DNA of 5,523 nt from Sinorhizobium sp. GTDB taxonomy: Bacteria > Pseudomonadota > Alphaproteobacteria > Rhizobiales > Rhizobiaceae. Made by a program: the position numbers and the translations under genes. Shown in pieces: positions 1 to 5,523 of the stretch (positions are counted from its first letter, which is position 1; each line of letters opens with the position of its first letter). The DNA lies in the NCBI GenBank assembly GCA_031178305.1, contig JAPSJG010000285.1, positions 1 to 5,523 of the forward strand, read 5' to 3'. Below the pieces are notes generated by a model. It did not search any database. It saw only the letters and a program-made list of their open reading frames with translations, and had not been told where the DNA came from.

Positions 1-111
1 TGGAATGCTGGCGACGCCGATCTTGATGAAGGTGTAGGAGGCGCCCCAAAGAGTTGCGAGTATCAGGAGCAGCAGAAGTTCGACTGCCGGGTTGGATTTG
101 CACACGCTCAT
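1..111 (-). CDS. EamA/DMT-family transporter, N-terminal 37 codons (partial)
   Basis: This is the beginning of a gene that runs off the left end of the window. Translating the minus strand from the ATG at 111-109 gives 37 residues with no stop: a short polar start (MSVCKSNPAVE), a leucine-rich membrane helix, then LWGASYTFIKIGVASIP. The LWG(A/S)(S/N)(Y/F)xFIK pattern at the end of the first helix is typical of drug/metabolite transporters with EamA repeats (RhaT/YdcZ-like permeases). The start is supported by a GAGGA ribosome binding site (plus-strand tcctc, 118-122) six bases upstream. The gene is separated from the upstream glp operon by an intrinsic terminator (240-261), so it probably has its own promoter in 112-239, although I could not find convincing -35/-10 boxes there. 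Substrate cannot be predicted from so short a piece. The membrane-transporter call is fairly firm and the family call is good but rests on one motif. Confidence 0.72.
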   Translation of the reverse strand, partial: MSVCKSNPAVELLLLLILATLWGASYTFIKIGVASIP

Positions 112-239
112 GGCCAGTCCTCAAAAATGGCGGTGGCTGTGCATCTAGCGCGCCGGTCTCGCGTAATGCTTCGGCGTCGATCGAAGTGTGGAGTTGCGAA
201 ACCCCGAGACGGCGAGCCCATAGAACAAGCTGCTGGCAC

Positions 240-261
240 AAAAAAGGGCTGTTTCCAGCCC
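240..261 (-). terminator. Rho-independent terminator of the glp operon
   Basis: On the minus strand this reads GGGCTG, loop GAAA, CAGCCC, then TTTTTT. It is a perfect 6-bp GC-rich stem closed by a stable GNRA tetraloop and followed directly by six T, the classical intrinsic terminator layout. It lies 67 bases past the glpV stop codon and before the transporter gene at 1-111, so it marks the end of the glp transcript. Confidence 0.88.
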
Positions 262-285
262 CGGCGCCGCATCTCCGCTTTTTTT

Positions 286-312
286 GCACCGCCCGAAAGC
301 TCCGGGCGGTGC
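286..312. repeat. 10-bp perfect inverted repeat in the glpV 3' UTR
   Basis: The arms gcaccgcccg (286-295) and cgggcggtgc (303-312) are perfectly complementary around a 7-base loop. In the operon transcript (minus strand) the hairpin is followed by seven A, not U, so it is not an ordinary terminator for glpV. Read on the plus strand it is followed by TTGTCTGT, a weak U-rich tail, so it could stop antisense transcription entering from the left. A role as a 3'-end stabilising hairpin is equally possible. Confidence 0.7.
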
Positions 313-314
313 TT

Positions 315-328
315 GTCTGTCCACAGAC
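315..328. repeat. Small inverted repeat abutting the glpV stop codon
   Basis: The arms gtctgt (315-320) and acagac (323-328) are complementary with a two-base centre (a 5-bp stem with a 4-base loop is the more realistic fold). The repeat starts on the base right after the TGA of glpV (331-329). It is short enough to occur by chance, but it is the first of three hairpins in a row. Confidence 0.4.
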
Positions 329-2053
329 TCAGTTCGCCTGCCAGCTCTTGACCAGCTCGTCGTAGTTGACGGTGATCGGCTTTTCCTTCTCGTTCTCGAC
401 CTTCAGCTGCGGAGCGAGGTTGCCGGCCTTGACGGCTTCCGCGTTCCAGTATTCGAGATCGTGTTCCTCGGCGAGCTTCGGACCGATATCGCCCTGGATG
501 CCGGCGCGTTCGAGGCGCTGCAGCACCTTTTCCTGCTCGGCGCAAAGCGAGTCCATCGCTTCCTGCGCGGTCTTGGCGCCGGAAGAAGCGTCGCCGATCG
601 CCTGCCACCAAAGCTGTGCGAGCTTCGGATAGTCAGGCACGTTCGTACCGGTCGGGGTCCACTGCACGCGGGCCGGCGAGCGATAGAACTCGATCAGGCC
701 GCCGAGCTTCGGAGCACGCTCGGTGAAGCTCTGATGATCGAGCGTCGACTGGCGGATGAAGGTGAGGCCGACATGGCTCTTCTTCACGTCGACGGTCTTG
801 GATGTGACGAACTGCGCATAGAGCCAAGCGGCCTTGGCGCGATCGTCCGGGGTGGACTTGAGCAACGTCCAGGAGCCGGCGTCCTGGTAGCCGAGCTTCA
901 TGCCGTCCTTCCAGTATACGCCATGAGGGGAGGGCGCCATGCGCCATTTCGGCGTGCCGTCGGCATTGACCACCGGCAGGCCGTCCTTGACCATGTCGGC
1001 GGTAAACGCCGTGTACCAGAACATCTGCTGGGCGATCGCACCCTGGGCCGGGACCGGGCCGGCTTCGGAGAAGGTCATGCCTTGGGCTTCCGGCGGCGCA
1101 TAGTTCTTGAGCCAGGTCAGGTACTTCTCGATCGAGTAGACCGCGGCCGGGCCGTTGGTGTCGCCGCCGCGTGCGACGCAGGAGCCGACCGGACGGGAAT
1201 TCTCATCGACCTTGATGCCCCATTCGTCGACCGGGCGGCCGTTCGGGATGCCCTTGTCGCCGTTGCCGGCCATCGACAGCCAGGCGTCCGTGAAGCGCCA
1301 GCCGAGCGACGGGTCCTTCTTGCCGTAGTCCATGTGGCCATAGACCTTCTTGCCATCGATCTCACGGCCGTTGAAGAACTCGGCAATGTCCTCATAGGCC
1401 GACCAGTTGACCGGGACGCCGAGGTCGTAGCCATACTTGGCCTTGAACTCTTCCTGGATCTTCGGATCGCTGAACCAGTCGTAGCGGAACCAGTAAAGGT
1501 TGGCGAACTGCTGGTCGGGCAGCTGGTAGAGCTTGCCATCCGGAGCGGTGGTGAAGGACTTGCCGATGAAGTCATCGACATCGAGGTTCGGGTTGGTGAC
1601 GTCCTTGCCTTCGTTGGCCATCCAGTCCGTCAGATTTCGGGCCTGTTGATAGCGCCAATGGGTGCCGATGAGGTCGGAGTCGTTGATGTAGGCGTCATAG
1701 ACGTTTTCGCCGGACTGCATCTGCGTTTGCAGCTTTTCGACGACGTCGCCTTCACCGATCAGGTCATGCGTGATCTTGATGCCGGTGATAGCGGTGAAGG
1801 CCGGCGCCAGCACCTTCGATTCGTATTCATGGGTGGTAATCGTTTCGGAAACGACCTTGATCTCCATGCCGGCGAAGGGCTTTGCCGCATCGACGAACCA
1901 TTGCATTTCCGCTTCCTGAGCGCCGCGGTCGAGCGAGGAGAGGTCGCCGACCTCCTTGTCCAGGAACTGCTTTGCCTCGTCCATGCCGGCGAAGGCCGAG
2001 CCGGTAAAGGCCAGCAGCATGGCCGCCGTCGTTGTCAAAAGGTGCCGTCGCAT
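329..2053 (-). CDS. glpV: Glycerol ABC transporter, periplasmic solute-binding protein GlpV
   Basis: 574 residues. It is the ligand-capturing subunit, exported to the periplasm, which delivers substrate (glycerol by homology to the rhizobial system) to the GlpP/GlpQ channel. Residues 1-22 are a Sec signal peptide: MRRH, a hydrophobic stretch, then SAFA with probable cleavage after Ala22. The mature protein shows extracellular solute-binding features, including VYDAYINDSDLIG near 118-130, an aromatic-rich stretch NLYWFRYDWF (185-194), and PVNWSAYEDIAEFFNG (214-229), a common form in family 1 binding proteins. It is much longer than the usual 400-450 residues. Only two cysteines occur (292 and 504). 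The start at 2053 is chosen over an in-frame GTG at 2110 because it opens with the signal peptide and has GGGAGGA (plus 2058-2064) just upstream. It is the last gene of the operon, 82 bases after glpU. The exact substrate is known only by homology. Confidence 0.9.
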   Translation of the reverse strand: MRRHLLTTTAAMLLAFTGSAFAGMDEAKQFLDKEVGDLSSLDRGAQEAEMQWFVDAAKPFAGMEIKVVSETITTHEYESKVLAPAFTAITGIKITHDLIGEGDVVEKLQTQMQSGENVYDAYINDSDLIGTHWRYQQARNLTDWMANEGKDVTNPNLDVDDFIGKSFTTAPDGKLYQLPDQQFANLYWFRYDWFSDPKIQEEFKAKYGYDLGVPVNWSAYEDIAEFFNGREIDGKKVYGHMDYGKKDPSLGWRFTDAWLSMAGNGDKGIPNGRPVDEWGIKVDENSRPVGSCVARGGDTNGPAAVYSIEKYLTWLKNYAPPEAQGMTFSEAGPVPAQGAIAQQMFWYTAFTADMVKDGLPVVNADGTPKWRMAPSPHGVYWKDGMKLGYQDAGSWTLLKSTPDDRAKAAWLYAQFVTSKTVDVKKSHVGLTFIRQSTLDHQSFTERAPKLGGLIEFYRSPARVQWTPTGTNVPDYPKLAQLWWQAIGDASSGAKTAQEAMDSLCAEQEKVLQRLERAGIQGDIGPKLAEEHDLEYWNAEAVKAGNLAPQLKVENEKEKPITVNYDELVKSWQAN

Positions 2054-2057
2054 TAAT

Positions 2058-2064
2058 TCCTCCC
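2058..2064 (-). promoter_or_regulatory. Ribosome binding site of glpV, deciding its start
   Basis: The minus strand reads GGGAGGA followed by ATTA and the ATG at 2053-2051. This near-perfect match to the 16S anti-Shine-Dalgarno sequence, right before the signal peptide, fixes the glpV start and excludes the upstream GTG at 2110. It is preceded by an unstructured GCAA-repeat stretch (2071-2090). Confidence 0.85.
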
Positions 2065-2096
2065 TTGGGTTTGCGATTGCGTTGCGTTGCAGTTTC

Positions 2097-2124
2097 GAAG
2101 GGCGCCCCACCGAGATCGCCCTTC
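2097..2124 (-). other. Intercistronic stem-loop between glpU and glpV
   Basis: The arms gaagggcg (2097-2104) and cgcccttc (2117-2124) form a perfect 8-bp stem around a 12-base loop within the 82-base glpU-glpV spacer. No U-tract follows in either direction, so it is not an intrinsic terminator. Hairpins in such positions often act as RNA-processing or stability elements that let the binding protein be made in excess of the membrane subunits; that role is inferred here. Confidence 0.6.
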
Positions 2125-2135
2125 ATTCCGGTGTC

Positions 2136-2555
2136 TCAGACGTAGCGGAACACGGCGACGGCGTAGATCACCGAAAGGGCGAGTGCCCACCAGAGATTTG
2201 CGCCGACCAGCCCCAGCCAGGCGAGCTGAATGAAAGCGCTTCCGAGCAGCGAGACGAAAAGCCGGTCGCCGCGGGTCGTCTCGAAGCGCAGGATGCCGAT
2301 GCGTGGATTGCCGCCTGGCCGGGCATATTCCCAGACAGCCATCAGCGACAGCAGTGCGAAAATCGTCAGAAAGAACATGGCGGTCGGGAAGGACCAGGCC
2401 ATCCAGCCGCCGGGGATCAGGGAGGCGAACCAGTCGCGCTCGCCGTCCTTGACCGGCAGGGCGGAAAAGAGCAGGCCCGCAGCTACGACATAGACGACGA
2501 GCACGGCGGCAAGTGCGATGGGCCAGCGGTTCTTGCGAGTGGCGATGGTTGCCAT
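2136..2555 (-). CDS. glpU: Small integral membrane protein, DUF2160 type, GlpU
   Basis: 139 residues. It is an accessory inner-membrane protein of the glycerol ABC system; its molecular role is not known to me. It shows a basic N-terminus (ATRKNR) and about four hydrophobic helices at roughly 12-32, 51-74, 99-117 and 119-137. Between helices 1 and 2 lies a periplasmic or cytoplasmic loop with KDGERDWF, and between 2 and 3 a polar loop WEYARPGGNPRIGILRFETT (76-95). There is no ATPase motif, EAA loop or signal-peptide cleavage site, so it is neither a standard permease nor a binding protein. The start ATG (2555-2553) shares its A with the TGA stop of glpQ (TGATG), and its GGAGG ribosome binding site (plus 2561-2565) lies inside the final Gly-Arg codons of glpQ, so translation is probably coupled. 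Size, topology and position between permease and binding-protein genes match GlpU of Rhizobium leguminosarum. Confidence 0.85.
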   Translation of the reverse strand: MATIATRKNRWPIALAAVLVVYVVAAGLLFSALPVKDGERDWFASLIPGGWMAWSFPTAMFFLTIFALLSLMAVWEYARPGGNPRIGILRFETTRGDRLFVSLLGSAFIQLAWLGLVGANLWWALALSVIYAVAVFRYV

Positions 2556-3379
2556 CAGACCCTCCCCAGGGCGAAGCCCTTGGCGATGTAGTTGCGGACG
2601 AAATAGATGACGAGTGCGCCGGGGATGATCGTCAGCACGCCGGCGGCGGCGAGCACGCCCCAGTCGAGGCCAGAGGCCGAAACCGTGCGGGTCATCGTCG
2701 CGGCGATCGGCTTGGCGTCGGTCGTCGTCAGCGTTCGGGCGATCAGTAGTTCGACCCAGGAGAACATGAAGCAGAAGAAGGCGGCGACACCGATGCCTGA
2801 GGCGATCAGCGGCACGAAGATCTTCACGAAGAAGCGCGGGAAGGAATAGCCGTCGATATAGGCGGTCTCGTCGATCTCCTTCGGCACGCCTGACATGAAG
2901 CCTTCGAGGATCCAGACGGCGAGCGGCACGTTGAAGAGGCAATGGGCGATCGCAACCGCGATATGGGTGTCGATCAGGCCGAAGGCCGAATAGAGCTGGA
3001 AGAAGGGCAGTGCGAAAACCGCCGGCGGCGCCATCCGGTTGGTGAGCAGCCAGAAGAACAAGTGCTTGTCCCCGAGGAAGCGGTAGCGCGAGAAGGCATA
3101 GGCCGCCGGCAGCGCCACCGTCACGGAGATTACCGTGTTCATCACCACGTATGTGATCGAGTTGATGTAACCATTGTACCAGGAAGGGTCGGTGAAAATC
3201 ACCGTATAGTTGCGGAGCGTGGGGTTCTGCGGCCAAAGCGAGAACGTGCTCAGGATCTCGCTCGTCTCCTTGAAGCTCATATTGACGAGCCAGTAGATTG
3301 GCAGGAGCAGGAAGACGATATAGATCGTCGGCACCAGCCAGGAGAGGCGCTGCGAAAGCGGTTGCTTGGTGGTCATCAT
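2555..3379 (-). CDS. glpQ: Glycerol ABC transporter, inner-membrane permease GlpQ (MalG type)
   Basis: 274 residues. It is one half of the membrane channel and pairs with GlpP. Six hydrophobic helices are visible at roughly 13-35, 75-97, 106-133, 137-161, 189-213 and 240-264. The cytoplasmic EAA coupling loop, which docks on an ATPase subunit, is seen as PKEIDETAYIDGYSF (166-180), with the conserved D176-G177 and the closing P190. Length and the short N-terminus before helix 1 fit the MalG/UgpE class of the CUT1-like family. Of two adjacent ATGs, the first (3379) is chosen because GGAGG (plus 3388-3392) sits 8 bases from it versus 11 from the second. It follows glpP after a 21-base spacer and its stop overlaps the start of glpU. 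The symbol should not be confused with the glpQ glycerophosphodiesterase of enteric bacteria; nothing in the sequence suggests that enzyme. Confidence 0.9.
   Translation of the reverse strand: MMTTKQPLSQRLSWLVPTIYIVFLLLPIYWLVNMSFKETSEILSTFSLWPQNPTLRNYTVIFTDPSWYNGYINSITYVVMNTVISVTVALPAAYAFSRYRFLGDKHLFFWLLTNRMAPPAVFALPFFQLYSAFGLIDTHIAVAIAHCLFNVPLAVWILEGFMSGVPKEIDETAYIDGYSFPRFFVKIFVPLIASGIGVAAFFCFMFSWVELLIARTLTTTDAKPIAATMTRTVSASGLDWGVLAAAGVLTIIPGALVIYFVRNYIAKGFALGRV
2561..2565 (-). promoter_or_regulatory. Ribosome binding site of glpU inside the 3' end of glpQ
   Basis: GGAGG on the minus strand is formed by the last Gly and Arg codons of glpQ (GGG AGG GTC TGA). It lies five bases from the glpU ATG, and the two genes overlap by one base, which favours coupled translation of glpU by ribosomes finishing glpQ. 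Confidence 0.75.
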
Positions 3380-3386
3380 GATAGTC

Positions 3387-3396
3387 TCCTCCCTAC
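3387..3396 (-). promoter_or_regulatory. Ribosome binding site region of glpQ
   Basis: The 21-base spacer between glpP and glpQ carries the minus-strand string GGGAGGAGAC (3384-3393). The same ten bases occur in the 21-base spacer before glpT (5341-5350). It favours the first of the two consecutive ATG codons of glpQ as the start. Confidence 0.6.
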
Positions 3397-3400
3397 CTTC

Positions 3401-4267
3401 TCAGCCCTGCGCGTCGCTCGTGGTCATCACCGTGTAGAAGATCCACGAGAGCAGCAGGATGATGAGGAAGTAGATGATCGAGAGGGCCGCTGCCGGGCCG
3501 AGGTCGAACTGGCCGATCGCCATCTTGACGAGGTCGATCGACAGGAAGGTCGTCGAGTTGCCGGGGCCGCCGCCGGTGACGACGAAGGGTTCCGTATAAA
3601 TCATGAAACTGTCCATGAAGCGCAGCAGGAAGGCGATCAGGAGCACGCGTTTCATCTTCGGCAGCTGGATGTAGCGGAAGACGGACCAGCGCGAGGCGCC
3701 GTCGATCTTTGCGGCCTGGTAATAGGCGTCCGGGATCGAGACAAGGCCGGCATAGCAGAGCAGCACGACGAGGCTAGTCCAGTGCCAGACATCCATGACG
3801 ATCAGCGTCACCCAGGCGTCGAGCGGGTTCTGCACGTAGTTGTAGTGGATGCCGAGCGACGCGAGCGTCCGGCCCAGCAGGCCGATGTCAACGCGGCCGA
3901 AGACCTGCCAGATCGTGCCGACGACGTTCCACGGAATAAGCAGCGGCAGCGCCATCAGGACAAGGCAGATCGGCACGCCGATACCCTTCTTCGGCATGTT
4001 GAGCGCGATCACGATGCCAAGCGGGATCTCGATCGCCAGGATGATCGCCGAAAAGATCAGGTTTCGGATCAGCGCATCCCAGAAGCGGTTCGATTCGAGC
4101 ACGTCCTGGAACCAGTCGGTGCCAGCCCAGAAGAACTCGTTGTTGCCGAAGGTATCTTGGACCGAATAGTTGACGACGGTCATCAGCGGGATCACTGCCG
4201 AGAAGGCGACGAGCACCAGCACCGGCAGGACCATGAACCAGGCCTTGTTATTCCAGGTCTTTTCCAT
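3401..4267 (-). CDS. glpP: Glycerol ABC transporter, inner-membrane permease GlpP (MalF type)
   Basis: 288 residues. It is the second half of the channel, paired with GlpQ. Six hydrophobic helices are visible at roughly 10-33, 68-90, 99-121, 151-174, 206-224 and 258-280. The EAA loop is IPDAYYQAAKIDGASRW (178-194) with A185-A186, D189-G190 and the closing L202-P203. The motif TGGGPGNST (231-239) after helix 5 is characteristic of MalF/UgpA-like permeases (usually GGGPxNST). The periplasmic segment between helices 1 and 2 is short, unlike enteric MalF. The start ATG (4267) lies one base after the glpT stop (TGA-C-ATG), with GAGGAGG (plus 4274-4280) six bases upstream inside the last codons of glpT. 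The same frame is open further upstream, but that extension reads as low-complexity Arg/Ser sequence overlapping glpT and has no membrane character. The C-terminus is followed by glpQ after 21 bases. Confidence 0.92.
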   Translation of the reverse strand: MEKTWNNKAWFMVLPVLVLVAFSAVIPLMTVVNYSVQDTFGNNEFFWAGTDWFQDVLESNRFWDALIRNLIFSAIILAIEIPLGIVIALNMPKKGIGVPICLVLMALPLLIPWNVVGTIWQVFGRVDIGLLGRTLASLGIHYNYVQNPLDAWVTLIVMDVWHWTSLVVLLCYAGLVSIPDAYYQAAKIDGASRWSVFRYIQLPKMKRVLLIAFLLRFMDSFMIYTEPFVVTGGGPGNSTTFLSIDLVKMAIGQFDLGPAAALSIIYFLIILLLSWIFYTVMTTSDAQG

Positions 4268-4268
4268 G

Positions 4269-5339
<1,071 letters not shown>

Positions 5340-5360
5340 GGTCTCCTCCCAGCGCCTTCC

Positions 5361-5523
5361 TCAGGCCGTTGCGCCGATCGCCAGGCCATCCGGCCCGAAG
5401 GCCATCAGGTGACGGGTGTCGACGAACACATCAAGGGTCGCGTCCGGTTCGATGTCGTGGACGCCGGGCGCCAGCATCACCCAGCGGGCATCGGCAAAGC
5501 CGACGTGAATGAAGCTCTCCGAG
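5361..5523 (-). CDS. glpS: ABC transporter ATP-binding protein GlpS, C-terminal 53 residues (partial)
   Basis: This is the end of a gene entering from the right edge. Reading the minus strand with the TGA at 5363-5361 gives 53 residues beginning SESFIHVGFADARWVMLAPG, then VHDIEPDATLDVFVDTRHLM and a short tail. This is the beta-rich C-terminal TOBE/OB domain of MalK/UgpC-type ATPases: the SESF(I/V)HV start, the (V/H)xHxxEPxxxVxVFVDxRH pattern and the closing strand are all in place. The nucleotide-binding domain lies outside the window, so its motifs cannot be judged here. It sits 21 bases upstream of glpT in the same orientation, as glpS does in the rhizobial glycerol operon. The family call is firm; the symbol rests on gene order. 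Confidence 0.83.
   Translation of the reverse strand, partial: SESFIHVGFADARWVMLAPGVHDIEPDATLDVFVDTRHLMAFGPDGLAIGATA

Noticed and set aside
121..144. Seven-codon upstream frame MHSHRHF before the DMT transporter gene
   Set aside because: Its stop overlaps the ribosome binding site of the next gene, which would suit a leader peptide, but it has no ribosome binding site of its own and a frame this short arises easily by chance.
169..186. Interrupted palindrome CTTCG-N8-CGAAG as a possible operator upstream of the DMT gene
   Set aside because: Five-base arms in GC-rich DNA are common, and no promoter boxes could be placed next to it.
112..239. Possible sigma-70 promoter for the DMT gene
   Set aside because: Candidate -35 strings such as CTTGTT exist on the minus strand, but no acceptable -10 box follows at 16-18 bases; not supportable without transcription data.
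633..947. Minus-strand frame of 104 codons inside glpV
   Set aside because: A different reading frame of the same strand fully inside glpV, with no domain and no independent start signal.
1117..1581. Minus-strand Ser/Arg/Thr-rich frame of 154 codons inside glpV
   Set aside because: Low-complexity shadow in another frame of a well-supported gene.
284..2056. Plus-strand open frame of 590 codons opposite glpV
   Set aside because: It mirrors almost exactly the extent of glpV, has no good ribosome binding site, and its translation is a run of Arg/Asp/Val/Leu-rich sequence with no domain pattern. Antisense frames this long are a by-product of strong GC bias at third codon positions.
2054..2110. 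GTG start at 2110 adding 19 residues to GlpV
   Set aside because: It would bury the signal peptide behind a polar extension, has no good ribosome binding site, and lies in the hairpin/leader region.
2556..3236. In-frame N-terminal extension of GlpU to 366 residues
   Set aside because: It is an out-of-frame reading of glpQ, Arg/Ala-rich without helices. The ATG at 2555 with a buried GGAGG and TGATG overlap explains the gene.

Overview
The window fits the chromosome or a large replicon of an alphaproteobacterium of the Rhizobiales (Rhizobium, Agrobacterium or Sinorhizobium-like). The DNA is GC-rich with strong GC bias at third codon positions, the genes are tightly packed, and the gene order matches the glycerol ABC-transporter operon glpSTPQUV described in Rhizobium leguminosarum. 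The species call is an inference from gene order and protein flavour; no search was possible.

All supported genes lie on the minus strand, so the operon reads from the right end of the window to the left. 5361-5523 is the C-terminal tail of a first ABC ATPase (GlpS, cut by the window edge). 4269-5339 is a second ATPase (GlpT). 3401-4267 and 2555-3379 are two MalF/MalG-type permeases (GlpP and GlpQ). 2136-2555 is a small four-helix membrane protein of the DUF2160 type (GlpU). 329-2053 is a large secreted solute-binding protein (GlpV). Three hairpins follow glpV, and the last (240-261) is a textbook intrinsic terminator. A separate gene begins beyond it: the first 37 codons of an EamA/DMT-family membrane transporter (1-111).

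The parts form one uptake machine. GlpV would capture the ligand in the periplasm, GlpP and GlpQ form the channel, GlpS and GlpT power it as a heterodimer, and GlpU is an accessory membrane subunit of unknown role. Glycerol (possibly other small polyols) is the expected substrate by homology, feeding glycerol kinase and GlpD elsewhere. The operon promoter and its regulator are not in the window.

The most interesting points are these: GlpT has a degenerate ABC signature (LTADQ in place of LSGGQ) with otherwise intact ATPase motifs, which implies an asymmetric ATPase pair; GlpU is an uncharacterised subunit whose start overlaps the stop of glpQ; the glpU-glpV spacer holds a hairpin plus a GCAA-repeat leader, the likely point where binding-protein output is set apart from the membrane parts; and the 3' UTR is unusually structured. 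No mobile element, CRISPR array, tRNA or rRNA was seen.
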